Source: Lysinibacillus_B sp031181585 (lineage in GTDB: Bacteria > Bacillota > Bacilli > Bacillales_A > Planococcaceae). Taken from it: a stretch of DNA of 64,000 nucleotides. Below are positions 44,605 through 53,906 of this stretch, piece by piece (the stretch's first letter is position 1; every line of letters begins with the position of its first letter). Location: positions 434,001-498,000 of the forward strand of contig NZ_CP154840.1 in NCBI RefSeq assembly GCF_047301505.1, read 5' to 3'. A program made the position numbers and the translations under genes. The notes beneath the pieces are model-generated. The model ran no database searches. It was not told where the DNA came from and worked only from the letters and a program-made list of their open reading frames with translations.

Positions 44605-45143
44605 GTCGTGGTTGGAGTCATCAGGGAAGTGCTGATGTATGAGAAACAGTTCCAATTGCTCATGAGCCTAATCCTCCTGCATCCAGTGAGTGTCTATCTG
44701 CACGAAGGGATGAAGTCAGGTGAAGTCGTACTTGGGTGAAATTCCCGAGGCGGGGCTCCTTAAAAAATGATTATGGCTAGGACGACGAACCCACGTAGGC
44801 TGTATGTGTCAATTACATGTGCGAAATGGCTAGGAGTTCACATGTATTTCTGTCATCTTCCATGATGATAAGAGCATCCGAACAATTTGGAACTGTTAAA
44901 CGGATGATGTGCATACTGTATAGTGGGAGCCTAAGGTCATTAAAAGAAGGGACCAACACGATGGAACGTTTGAAGTCTTACTAGAAGAGGTGGGTTAGCA
45001 CCTATGAGGCTGGTAGGATGGCAGCGGGTTTGTAGTAGCGTGGATCGCTAGCCGCTTGGACTTGCATGGTAACATGTAAGGAGGAGAAAACTAGCAGGAG
45101 CGAAGGAACCCAGTCAGTGGATAAATTCTAAGCTTATTTCCCC
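44605..45143 (+). ncRNA. Group II intron 5' half: domains I-III and 5' strand of domain IV (no maturase)
   Basis: Identified by features: a domain I body with GGGTGAAATTCCC, GACGAACCCACGTAGG and GCGAAATGGCTAGGAG segments; a domain III-like region with GTAGTAG and a hairpin capped by a GTAA tetraloop (CTTGCATG/CATGTAAG, about 45061-45080); then the segment AGCTTATTTCCCC (45131-45143). That last segment is complementary to a sequence preceding every downstream domain V. No reverse transcriptase frame is present between here and the first domain V, so any maturase must act in trans. The 5' boundary is uncertain (44600-44690); GTCGTG at 44605 is my best guess and is not the canonical GUGYG. Confidence 0.75.
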
Positions 45144-45307
45144 AAAAGTAAATTTAGAATTCAATAAATTCTTTCTTATAAAACGCTGATGGTGCCATAT
45201 GTTAGGAAAGTGAGTTAAATAGGAAGGCTTGTATTCAAGCTATCTTATTTATAAACTATTAATTTTCTAAGCATATTTTTTGTATGTCTTTTAGGATTTC
45301 TAATAAT

Positions 45308-45348
45308 AGGACGCTATAAGAGAAAAAACCTCTTATAGCGTCCTTTTT
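45308..45348 (+). terminator. Perfect terminator hairpin inside intron domain IV
   Basis: AGGACGCTATAAGAG (45308-45322) pairs perfectly with CTCTTATAGCGTCCT (45330-45344), followed by TTTTT. It sits between the intron 5' half and the first domain V. A second weaker one lies at 45558-45591 (GAGTTATCA with TGATGACTC, then TTTTT). No gene was found in 45144-45683. Confidence 0.85.
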
Positions 45349-45683
45349 AAATGGCTAAAATTATAAAGTTAACATTAATTTACAATGAATTCTTTGTTCA
45401 TTAAAACTTTATCCTGATAAGTGTAAAAAAATGAATAATAAAATTATCCATCTTTAAAATTAAAAATTCTTATCAATTTTTTCATTAAAATATGATATAA
45501 ACTCATCAATAAGTAATTAAAATATCATTAGACACTTTACGGAGTTTAATGAAGTCAGAGTTATCAGGTCAATACTTGATGACTCTTTTTCTTTTGATAT
45601 AAAAAGTAAGTTTACATTCTTATATCATTTATTTAAATATTAGAAACATTGCATTAATAAAGATATGTTTTCATATAGTATAT

Positions 45684-45794
45684 GGGGAAGTAAGTGTAAG
45701 AATTTCATTGACGGAACGCCGTATGCGATGAAAGTCGCCTGTACGGTGTAGGCCCGAACCGAAAGCCGCATTCTATGCAGTATAAGACGGGAAT
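45684..45794 (+). ncRNA. Intron 3' module 1: domain IV 3' strand, domain V, domain VI
   Basis: GGGGAAGTAAGT (45684-45695) pairs with the domain IV 5' strand at 45132-45143. Domain V, 34 nt, is 45716-45749: CGC catalytic triad, GAAA tetraloop, two-base bulge, and an A-U closing pair. Domain VI has a basal CCCG/CGGG pairing. The 3' end is taken at GGGAAU (45794), satisfying the terminal AY rule; ending three bases later gives the same reading phase. Confidence 0.85.
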
Positions 45795-47609
45795 AGCAAT
45801 TTTAGTCTATCAATCATGCATATGAATGATACACATGCAAGCTTAGCAAATGCTGCTAAAACAGTTACAGCTGTAAAGCAAGTAAGAGCGGCAAAACCTC
45901 AGGCATTATTACTGAATGCGGGAGACGTGTTTTCTGGAACATTATATTTTAATGAGTTTAAGGGACAAGCAGATATAGCTGTTATGAATTTAATGAAATA
46001 CGATGCCATGACATTTGGTAACCATGAGTTTGATTTGGGATCAAGTCCTGAGGGTCATAAGGCCTTGGCTGATTTCATTAAAGCAGCGAATTTCCCGTTT
46101 GTCAGTTCCAATGTGAATTTCTCAGGAGATGCGAATTTTACAGGATTGTTTACTGATTTAGTATCAAGCAAACCTGAACAAGGGAAAATCTACAATGGAA
46201 TCATTAAAGAAATTAATGGTGAAAAAGTCGGAATTTTCGGTCTAACGACAGCTGAAACGAAAGACATCTCAAGTCCTGGTAAGATTCAGTTTGAAGATTA
46301 TATAGCTGAAGCCAAAAAAGCAGTTGCTGCTTTTGAAGGACAGGGAGTCGACAAAATCATTGCCCTTACGCATATTGGCTATGATGACAATGCGGCGGTT
46401 GACAATGATTTAACGTTAGCGAAAGAAGTAGAGGGAATTGATGTAATTGTAGGTGGTCATACACATACAGAGCTAAAGGCTCCTGTGGTGGTGACAGATA
46501 ATCAGACACCAACAGTTATTGTACAGGCAAAAGCGAATAATGAATTTTTAGGTACGCTAGATGTAGAGTTTGATAAAAACGGTGTTGTTGTTAAACATGA
46601 AGGCAAACTGATCCCGGTTGGTTCATTGGCAGAAGATGCAGAAGCGAAAAGTGTCTTAGCCGAATTTAAAGAACAGGTTGATAAAGTAGCAGCAGAGGAA
46701 ATTGGTGTAGAGGCAGGCGTAGCTCTGGAAAACCCGCGGACGAATGGTGATGATACAAAGCCAAGTGTACGTAAAAATGAAACAATATTAGGGAATTTAA
46801 TTGCAGATGGCATGCTTACAAAAGCGAAAAGCTTTAAAGGTAAAAATGTGGTGATGGCACTTCAAAACGGTGGAGGAATCCGTGCTGCTATTAACGAGGG
46901 TCCTATTACTGTAGGGGAAGTCATTGAAGTATTACCATTTGGCAACACATTAGCCGTTATGGATGTAACCGGTGCTGAGCTGAAAGCGGCATTCGAGCAT
47001 AGTCTCGGTTCATATCCAAAAGAAAACGGTGGATTCTTGCATGTGGCTGGAGCAAAAGTGGAATTTGATTCTTCTAAACCAGCCGGCCAACGTGTTGTTT
47101 CAATCAAATACAAGGATTCATCAGGCAGCTATGTAGACATTCAAGATACTGAGACATATGCAGTAGCAACAAACGCCTTTACAGCCCAGGGCGGAGACGG
47201 CTTCAATATGTTCAAAAAGGCTTACGATGACGGGCGTGTAGCAGACTTGGGATTATCTGACTGGGAAAACTTTAAAGAACATCTTCAAGCATTAGAAACA
47301 CTGCCAACTTCTACTGAAGGACGTATTATTGATGTTGTTACTGCTCCTATAAAGGAAGTAACTCCCGGAGAATTTAACGGAACAGAAATTGAGCCGAAAG
47401 TATTTGAAGGAAATATTAAAGTCGATGTTTCAAATATTTCCGAGTTGAAAAATGCGGAGATTAACGGTGACCTCGTGTTATACGGGAAAGCTGCTGCAGA
47501 AATCAAATTTGCCAATATTAAAGTATCAGGTAATTTAATATTGGTCGATTTAGACCATGATCAGCTAAGCTTTGATGGCATTGAAGTAGCAGGAGATACA
47601 ATTCTATAA
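45795..47609 (+). CDS. Alternative 3' exon 1: 5'-nucleotidase/metallophosphatase domain without start or signal peptide
   Basis: An open frame of 604 residues begins exactly at the intron 3' end (AGC AAT TTT...). The protein starts SNFSLSIMHMNDTHASL, i.e. directly in the first strand of the UshA-type metallophosphatase fold, so the signal peptide normally found in this family is missing. Motifs: MNDTH, FGNHEFDLG, GGHTHTEL (metal site), then the 5'-nucleotidase C domain with QNGGGIRAAINEG. A beta-repeat tail follows (from about residue 530). The first ATG (45816) has no ribosome site. It is expected to be an extracellular nucleotide phosphatase once joined to an SLH-bearing 5' exon. A hairpin (47614-47651) closes it. 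Confidence 0.8.
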   Translation, partial: SNFSLSIMHMNDTHASLANAAKTVTAVKQVRAAKPQALLLNAGDVFSGTLYFNEFKGQADIAVMNLMKYDAMTFGNHEFDLGSSPEGHKALADFIKAANFPFVSSNVNFSGDANFTGLFTDLVSSKPEQGKIYNGIIKEINGEKVGIFGLTTAETKDISSPGKIQFEDYIAEAKKAVAAFEGQGVDKIIALTHIGYDDNAAVDNDLTLAKEVEGIDVIVGGHTHTELKAPVVVTDNQTPTVIVQAKANNEFLGTLDVEFDKNGVVVKHEGKLIPVGSLAEDAEAKSVLAEFKEQVDKVAAEEIGVEAGVALENPRTNGDDTKPSVRKNETILGNLIADGMLTKAKSFKGKNVVMALQNGGGIRAAINEGPITVGEVIEVLPFGNTLAVMDVTGAELKAAFEHSLGSYPKENGGFLHVAGAKVEFDSSKPAGQRVVSIKYKDSSGSYVDIQDTETYAVATNAFTAQGGDGFNMFKKAYDDGRVADLGLSDWENFKEHLQALETLPTSTEGRIIDVVTAPIKEVTPGEFNGTEIEPKVFEGNIKVDVSNISELKNAEINGDLVLYGKAAAEIKFANIKVSGNLILVDLDHDQLSFDGIEVAGDTIL

Positions 47610-47613
47610 ATGA

Positions 47614-47651
47614 AATAAAGGCCTTTTTCTTGCAAAGAGAGGGCCTTTATT
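47614..47651 (+). terminator. Terminator-like hairpin after exon 1
   Basis: AATAAAGGCC (47614-47623) pairs with GGCCTTTATT (47642-47651). The T-run lies in the loop rather than after the stem, so termination may be weak. Confidence 0.55.
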
Positions 47652-47677
47652 CCAATAAATATCTAAAAAGGAGCAAA

Positions 47678-50600
47678 ATGAACATGTCTAATAAGAAATG
47701 GAGCAAATCGCTAAACACTTTATTAGCTTCAAGTTTAGTAGCAAGTATTGCCGTTCCAGCAGTTCCAGCAGTCACTGTTTCTGCAGCAGGTACAGCACAG
47801 GACCTTATTATTTCTGAATATATTGAGGGGTCAAGTTTTAATAAAGCCATTGAGCTTTATAATGGAACGGGTACAACCATTGATTTAGGTCAGTATAAGT
47901 TAGAGTTATATGGAAATGAAGGTGCAACACCAACACAGAGAGTTGACTTGAAAGGTACATTAGAGAACGGGAAAACTTACGTTATTTACCATAAAGATGC
48001 GGCGGTAGGGATAAAGAACGTTGGGAATTTAGAAAATAGTGCAGTGATTAATTTTAACGGTGACGATGCCGTTGTATTGAGAAAAGCAAATGTAGTTATT
48101 GACTCAATCGGTCAAGTTGGGGCTAAAGTAGAAAATATTAAAGATATGACTTTAATAAGAAAGAGTAATATTACTACCGGTGATACAATTATCGATGATT
48201 CTTTTAATCCAGCTAATGAATGGATCAATTTAGGAAAGGATACATTCAGTAATTTAGGTATTCATGAGATGAAAGGAACAGACGGAGAACCCGAAAATCC
48301 TTCACCAATCAAAGTGAAAGATGTAATTGTTTCTCCTGCATCCACAACAGTTCCTAGTGGTACAAAAATTACATTATCTACAGCTACAGAAGATGCCGCA
48401 ATTTACTATACAACTGACGGCTCTGAACCAACTGTGGAAAATGGCACGCAATACAGCGGCCCAATAGTTATCGATCAAACAACAACGATTAAGGCGATTG
48501 CCGTATTAGAAAATCTGGAAAACAGTAATGTAATGACTGTTACTTATACTGTTGTAAATGAGACTGACATACCGTCAATTGCTGATGTACGTAACCAACC
48601 TTTAGGTACAACAGTTACAGTAAAAGGCAGAGTTGCAGCTAAGCTGAAAAATACAATTTCTATCCAAGATGAAACAGGTGGTATTGCAGTTCGTCCAACA
48701 AGCTTGAATGTATCAGTTGGAGATGAAGTTACTTTAACAGGTAAATTGGCCGATTACAGAGGGTTATTACAATTAGATTCAGCGGCGATTGTAAACAATC
48801 AGGCGGGTGCAGGTGTACCGAATCCAAAGGTAGTGACAGCTCTTAACGAGGAAAATGAATCACAACTAGTAACGGTTGAAAATGTAAAGTTAACAGCTGT
48901 AGCGGGGACAAGCTGGAAAAACTATACGGCTACTACAGCAGACGGGGCTGCATTTATCGTACGGGACGAAACAGGTGAATTATCTACCCTTGCTGTGGAT
49001 TCGGAATATGAGAGCATAACAGGAATTGTACAGCAATTTGATAATGACTATCAAATCATTCCACGCTCCGAGTTGGATATCGTACAAGACAGCACTACCT
49101 TAAAGCCAGCTGTGGCTTTGCCGGCAGCAGGCACTTATGTCGGTAAACAAACAGTAACCTTATCGACTACCACATCGAACGCGGAAATCCTTTATACGCT
49201 GGATGGTACAGATCCAACAACTAATGGAACTAAATATGAAAAACCGATTGAAATCAATGAAACAACAACATTGAAAACGGCAGTCAAGGCACAAGACGGT
49301 ACGTTTAGCGAAATAGCAACATTCGAGTACAAAATTACAGACGGTCTGCAAATTCATGACATTCAAGGTGATGGACATAAAACATCGTTTGAAAATGAAA
49401 CGGTAGAAGTACAAGGGGTAGTTACCTATTCCTTTACACTAAATGGTGCTTATTATTATACAATCCAAACACCAGATGAATTAGCGGATGATAACCCTCA
49501 CACTTCGGAGGCCATTTTCTTATATGCAGGTACTAGGTCCTGGCCGGTTGCTGTAGGAGATTTAGTAAAGGTGACAGGTAAAGTAAGTGAATATGCGTAC
49601 GATGGTTACAGTGACCGTCAAACAACAGACTTGAAAACAACACAGATTAATGTACGAAATGATCAAGGCGGTAAGGTAGAAATCGTGCAAAATAATGTGA
49701 AGCTGCCCGAGCCTCTTGTTTTAAATGAAAATAATATAAGCTTTACTACAATTGATAATGATCAATTCAGTGTATTCGATCCTGAAGAAGATGCAATTGA
49801 TTTCTGGGAGAGCATCGAAGGAATGCGTGTGCAGGTAGGCAATGTAAAAACCGTATCTCCCCAGGAACATGGCGATTTGATTACAGTACTTGAAAATGAG
49901 CCAACTAACTCTTTACATGGCGGGCTTTTGTATGAAGAAGGCAATGCTAATCCAAATCGGATCCAGTTCCGTCTGGAGCCAAATGGAACTGCACGAGATT
50001 TCGAAGTAGCGACTGGTGATAAGTTTACGGGACCGATTACGGGAATTGTAGGCTACTCCTATCAAAACTATAAAATTTATGCCGACTTAGATGAAATGAA
50101 GCAAAAGCATGTAAAAGGCAATACAACTCCTGAGAAAACAACAATTGTGAAAGACGAGAAGAAATTAACAATTGCATCTTACAATTTAGAAAACTTCTCA
50201 AATAATACAGGTGAAACATCGAATGATAAAGCTCAAAAATTAGCACGTGCTATTGCGAAGGACATGGGCAGTCCAGATATTATCGGGGTTACAGAAGTAC
50301 AGGATAACAATGGTTCAAGTGCTGGTAATGCGGCAGCAGATCAAAGCTATCAGCGTTTAATCAATGTCATTAAAGCGGCTGGTGGACCTGAATATAAGTA
50401 TCTAAATATCGATCCGGTCAATAATGCGGATGGCGGTGCGCCAAATGCAAATATCCGTGTAGGATTCTTATATAATCCTGAACGTGTGTCGCTGCCAAGT
50501 GGAATTCAAGCCGGGGATGCTACAACAGCAGTAGGATATGAAGATGGTAAACTAACGCTTAACCCAGGGCGAATAGACCCTGGCAATGCTGCATTTAACA

Positions 50601-52429
50601 GCAGCCGTAAACCGCTGGCTGCACAGTTCGAATTCCAAGGAGAAGAAGTCATTGCTATAGTTAACCACTGGAATTCTAAATCCGGAGATACACCGTTATT
50701 TGGTGCAATTCAACCACCTGTATATGAAAGTGAAATCCAGCGTAAAAAGATTGCTGAAATTGTCTACAACTTTATAGAAGACATTAAAACTAAAAATCCG
50801 AATGCCAATATTGTTTCGGTAGGGGATTTTAATGATTACCAATTTGCGGATGCTTTAAAAATCCACGAAGGTAAATTGATGACAAACATGATTAATAAGG
50901 TAGAGCAAAAAGACCGCTATACGTATTTGTATCAAGGGAATTCGCAAGTGCTGGACCACATTTTAGTATCGAATAATTTAGTAAATAAAACAGAAATCGA
51001 TATCCTTCATATTAACGCTGACTTTACTGATATGGCAGGACGTGCAAGTGACCATGATCCAGTAATGGTACAAATAGATTTATCAGCAGCAGAGGGTGAA
51101 GAGCCGGTAAAAGCTGAAAAAGTTTATAAGTTTACTAATTATAAGACGAAAAAATTAACGATTACAAAGCCAAGTGTAGAGCTTCACCTTGACGGGAACT
51201 CACACATTGAGGAAGGAATTGTTATTAACAGTCATTATAGTGAACTGCACGGAGAAGGATTTAAAACGACAACAGTTACAGTCAAGCCGGATCAGGCTGA
51301 TTCGATCATTGATTTAAAAGGTACAGAGTTGAAAAAGCTGATTGTTGACGGTACGAATGTAACGGAAATTAGAGGTGCGGAAAATATTCAAGAGATTGAA
51401 TATTTGAATGGTGCATCGGCAGAGAACATTAAAATGACAAATTCAAAGGGGGACCCGATTTCGGGCCCTTCTTTTCCTGAAGAGAATCGAGCACCGGTAG
51501 TTTCATCAAAAATTGAAAATCAACAAGTTGATAAAGGAAAAGAAATCTTAATTGACCTTGCGAAACATTTTACAGATCCTGACGGAGATAAAATGAACTA
51601 TTCCTCTACTAAGGGAGAGATAGCTGACAATATCCTAAAACTAAATTTAGAGGTCGGCACTCATCTTATAGGAGTAACAGCTACGGATGGTAAAAAAAGC
51701 ATTACCACTCAATTTAGTGTAACAGTAATTGATAATGAAGCTCCAACAAGTGATTACTACACTAGTGCCTATGGAAAAGATGGGCAAGAATTAAAATCAG
51801 CTCTTCATGAAATCATAGATGATCATAAAATCCTATCTTACAGCACTGCTTGGGAAGCGTTGAGAGAAACGGATGAAGATCCAAGTAATTCAAATAACGT
51901 CATCTTGTTTTACTCCGCAAAATCAATTTCTAAAACAAGCAATGGAGGAAACGTAGGGAATTGGAACCGCGAACACGTTTGGGCAAAATCTCACGGAGAT
52001 TTTGGGACAAGCAACGGTCCAGGTACAGATATACACAATTTACGTCCTACAGATGTACAGGTAAACAGCGCCCGGGGGAGTCTGGATTTTGACAACGGAG
52101 GAACGGCGGTAAATGGCTGTAACGGCTGTAAACGCGATTCAGATTCCTTTGAGCCGCCTGATCATGTGAAAGGAGATGTCGCCCGCATCTTATTTTATAT
52201 GGCTACACGTTATGAAAAGGGCGACAGAGTAGACTTAGAGTTGAATGAGAAAGTTAGTAATGGCAAAAATCCTTATCACGGGAAGCTTTCGGTGTTATTA
52301 CAATGGCATAAACAAGATCCGGTAAGTGATTTTGAAAAGAAGCGTAATGAAGTAATTTACAAGTGGCAGGGAAATCGTAATCCATTCATTGATCATCCAG
52401 AGTGGGTGGAAATGATTTGGGGGAATTAG
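47678..52429 (+). CDS. Secreted multidomain nuclease: LTD, OB, EEP-family and endonuclease I domains
   Basis: 1583 residues, with its own ribosome site (AAGGAG, 47668-47673) and signal peptide (to about residue 36); a second ATG at 47684 is equally possible. Domains in order: lamin-tail domain (about 38-150), chitobiase-type Ig module (about 205-285), OB fold (about 290-370), second chitobiase-type module, another OB-like region, an endonuclease/exonuclease/phosphatase domain (TIASYNLENFSN to ASDHDPVMVQ, about 830-1130), a cadherin-like domain, and a C-terminal endonuclease I domain (NWNREHVWAKSHG, DVQVNSARG). Two separate nucleases on one secreted chain, next to a 5'-nucleotidase, suggest DNA/RNA scavenging. 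No SLH domain or LPXTG sorting signal is seen. Confidence 0.88.
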   Translation: MNMSNKKWSKSLNTLLASSLVASIAVPAVPAVTVSAAGTAQDLIISEYIEGSSFNKAIELYNGTGTTIDLGQYKLELYGNEGATPTQRVDLKGTLENGKTYVIYHKDAAVGIKNVGNLENSAVINFNGDDAVVLRKANVVIDSIGQVGAKVENIKDMTLIRKSNITTGDTIIDDSFNPANEWINLGKDTFSNLGIHEMKGTDGEPENPSPIKVKDVIVSPASTTVPSGTKITLSTATEDAAIYYTTDGSEPTVENGTQYSGPIVIDQTTTIKAIAVLENLENSNVMTVTYTVVNETDIPSIADVRNQPLGTTVTVKGRVAAKLKNTISIQDETGGIAVRPTSLNVSVGDEVTLTGKLADYRGLLQLDSAAIVNNQAGAGVPNPKVVTALNEENESQLVTVENVKLTAVAGTSWKNYTATTADGAAFIVRDETGELSTLAVDSEYESITGIVQQFDNDYQIIPRSELDIVQDSTTLKPAVALPAAGTYVGKQTVTLSTTTSNAEILYTLDGTDPTTNGTKYEKPIEINETTTLKTAVKAQDGTFSEIATFEYKITDGLQIHDIQGDGHKTSFENETVEVQGVVTYSFTLNGAYYYTIQTPDELADDNPHTSEAIFLYAGTRSWPVAVGDLVKVTGKVSEYAYDGYSDRQTTDLKTTQINVRNDQGGKVEIVQNNVKLPEPLVLNENNISFTTIDNDQFSVFDPEEDAIDFWESIEGMRVQVGNVKTVSPQEHGDLITVLENEPTNSLHGGLLYEEGNANPNRIQFRLEPNGTARDFEVATGDKFTGPITGIVGYSYQNYKIYADLDEMKQKHVKGNTTPEKTTIVKDEKKLTIASYNLENFSNNTGETSNDKAQKLARAIAKDMGSPDIIGVTEVQDNNGSSAGNAAADQSYQRLINVIKAAGGPEYKYLNIDPVNNADGGAPNANIRVGFLYNPERVSLPSGIQAGDATTAVGYEDGKLTLNPGRIDPGNAAFNSSRKPLAAQFEFQGEEVIAIVNHWNSKSGDTPLFGAIQPPVYESEIQRKKIAEIVYNFIEDIKTKNPNANIVSVGDFNDYQFADALKIHEGKLMTNMINKVEQKDRYTYLYQGNSQVLDHILVSNNLVNKTEIDILHINADFTDMAGRASDHDPVMVQIDLSAAEGEEPVKAEKVYKFTNYKTKKLTITKPSVELHLDGNSHIEEGIVINSHYSELHGEGFKTTTVTVKPDQADSIIDLKGTELKKLIVDGTNVTEIRGAENIQEIEYLNGASAENIKMTNSKGDPISGPSFPEENRAPVVSSKIENQQVDKGKEILIDLAKHFTDPDGDKMNYSSTKGEIADNILKLNLEVGTHLIGVTATDGKKSITTQFSVTVIDNEAPTSDYYTSAYGKDGQELKSALHEIIDDHKILSYSTAWEALRETDEDPSNSNNVILFYSAKSISKTSNGGNVGNWNREHVWAKSHGDFGTSNGPGTDIHNLRPTDVQVNSARGSLDFDNGGTAVNGCNGCKRDSDSFEPPDHVKGDVARILFYMATRYEKGDRVDLELNEKVSNGKNPYHGKLSVLLQWHKQDPVSDFEKKRNEVIYKWQGNRNPFIDHPEWVEMIWGN

Positions 52430-52538
52430 AGAAAATAGGCCAGCTTGAAGGCTTGGTGAGATGAAATTAAAAGTATATTACTTAATAGCTAATATCTATA
52501 TTGCTGATATTGAAACACAGTGACAAGGTGCATTTAAT

Positions 52539-52574
52539 GCTCTATCGGGAAGAGAATTCCGGTAGGGCTTTTTT
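52539..52574 (+). terminator. Terminator after the nuclease gene
   Basis: GCTCTATCGG (52539-52548) pairs with CCGGTAGGGC (52559-52568), two G-T pairs, followed by TTTTTTG. Confidence 0.85.
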
Positions 52575-52703
52575 GATTTCGTTACCTGTACTGAGTTACC
52601 GCATTTGCCTATCTAGCTGGTTAATTTAAAGTATAACAAAGTACAGAAATGAATTTTATAAATTATATTCATGTGGAAAACGATATAGCGCTGGAGACTA
52701 CAT

Positions 52704-52766
52704 GGGGACAGTGTAAACTATTAATTTGAGTCGAATGAATAACAAACTAAGTATAAGGCGAATAGT
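52704..52766 (+). pseudogene. Probable decayed fifth intron 3' module
   Basis: GGGGACA at 52704 resembles the start of the domain IV strand, and AGTATAAGGCG followed by AATAGT (52750-52766) matches the domain VI end of module 4 apart from a two-base deletion. The ~50 nt that should contain domain V are missing. A frame in the standard phase stays open for ~34 codons, but encodes nothing recognisable. Confidence 0.4.
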
Positions 52767-53022
52767 ATAACACGCACCAAAAGAGACAAACGGGGGCAGG
52801 CAGTAAACTATGAGCCTCAATCTATTTCGAGGAGGTATCACCATAAACGTATTCAATATAGCGGTTAATAATGTCATATTGTTTGACTTAAAACTAAATT
52901 AAATAGCTAACAGCACTCTATAAATCGCCGTATAAACTCATGATCTTTTTTTGTTAAGAATTTTAGTATTGATAGGGGAGATTCTAGTGACAAATATCTA
53001 ATACTAGCTTATTATATTTCTT

Positions 53023-53132
53023 GGGGAAATAAGTTTTGAATAGAAAGAACTAGTGCTGACGGATCGCCGTATGCTATGAAAGTGGCTTGTACGGTGAAGG
53101 CTCGTTATAAACCGAAAGGATAAGGCGAGAAT
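53023..53132 (+). ncRNA. Intron 3' module 2: domain IV 3' strand, domain V, domain VI
   Basis: GGGGAAATAAGTTTTGAAT (53023-53041) pairs with 45125-45143 at 18 of 19 positions. Domain V (53064-53097) differs from module 1 by paired changes: closing U-A instead of A-U, and an upper-stem U-G in place of G-C. Domain VI keeps its basal stem as CUCG/CGAG where others have CCCG/CGGG. The 3' end is taken at GAGAAU (53132). Confidence 0.85.
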
Positions 53133-53471
53133 AGTAACGGTCCAAATAATCCAGGACAAAATGAGCAATTACCGAGATTTGGTACGTATGAAGTTTCGTA
53201 TAATACACATAAAGATGATATGAAGCTATATATGGAAGAACGGCTGAAAAATGAATTACCAACTTCCTATGCTTCGGATATGTTCAAAAATGCGAACATT
53301 GAATCGATAACATGGACTGATTTTCCTGCTGTAATTCCACAACCAATGCCTGATCCTAGCAGTCCTATTAACGGGGATAATTTAGACTATGATTATCACT
53401 TTACAGTAGTGGTAAATGAAAATGGTAATTTAGTCAGTATTCCAATTATCGTAAGGATTGAATTTGAATAA
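53133..53471 (+). CDS. Alternative 3' exon 2: small surface segment of unknown fold
   Basis: 112 residues reading AGT AAC GGT... in the same phase as the other exons. The N-terminal part is Asn/Pro/Gly/Gln-rich (SNGPNNPGQNEQ), a linker-like sequence, followed by a predicted helix (KDDMKLYMEERLKNELP) and terminal beta strands (YDYHFTVVVNENGNL). No start codon with a ribosome site; the first ATG is 29 codons in. I do not recognise the family. Ends just before a strong terminator. Confidence 0.7.
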   Translation, partial: SNGPNNPGQNEQLPRFGTYEVSYNTHKDDMKLYMEERLKNELPTSYASDMFKNANIESITWTDFPAVIPQPMPDPSSPINGDNLDYDYHFTVVVNENGNLVSIPIIVRIEFE

Positions 53472-53479
53472 GTTCTTGG

Positions 53480-53507
53480 ACCTCACCATTTCGGTGAGGT
53501 TTTTTTA
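53480..53507 (+). terminator. Terminator after exon 2
   Basis: ACCTCACC (53480-53487) pairs with GGTGAGGT (53493-53500), followed by TTTTTTT. Confidence 0.9.
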
Positions 53508-53792
53508 TACAACAGAACAAAAATGAATAATATACGCTAGCGTTATTCTTATTGTTACTTCTTTTGGAGAAATAAGCTTTTAAAAAATAAGCGTTTGGCT
53601 AACGTAATTACGGCCTTTTATCCTGTATTTTAATCAAAATCATTTTTTATTTTTTGAGACAGTATCTTTCGGTACTCTATTCTACAAATATAAACAAAAA
53701 TAAAAAGAAAATTGTAAGAAAATATAATTAATTGTCTTAATATTTTGAATTGTTTTTATGATATTTATATCATAGGAGGAATATAATTGAAG

Positions 53793-53906
53793 GGGGAAAT
53801 AAGTTGTGAAGAAATTATACTATTGACGGATCGCCGTATGCGATGAAAGTCGCCTGTATGGTGAAGGCCCGAATCGAAAGCCGCAAATGTGGTATAAGAC
53901 GGGAAT
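53793..53906 (+). ncRNA. Intron 3' module 3: domain IV 3' strand, domain V, domain VI
   Basis: GGGGAAATAAGTT (53793-53805) is complementary to 45131-45143 over 13 bases (one G-U). Domain V is 53831-53864 and has a G-C to G-U change in the lower stem that preserves pairing. Domain VI has CCCG/CGGG and an upper hairpin CCGC/GTGG. The 3' end is taken at GGGAAU (53906). Confidence 0.85.

Noticed and set aside
44647..44655. CAGTTCCAA as IBS1, complementary to TTGGAACTG at 44887-44895
   Set aside because: The 9-bp complementarity is striking, but the following bases do not look like an intron start, and no open frame ends there; it may be an internal domain I pairing.
44635..44739. Short frame starting ATG TAT GAG within the intron 5' half
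   Set aside because: About 34 codons, no ribosome site, and it overlaps domain I structure; probably chance.
44819..44823. GTGCG as the intron 5' end
   Set aside because: It matches the canonical boundary motif, but lies inside sequence that fits domain I (after GAACCCACGTAGG and within a GCGAAA segment), so it is internal.
45816..47609. 5'-nucleotidase as an ordinary stand-alone gene starting at ATG 45816
   Set aside because: No ribosome site precedes the ATG, there is no signal peptide in a family that is secreted, and the frame is open back to the intron boundary; splicing to an upstream exon explains it better.
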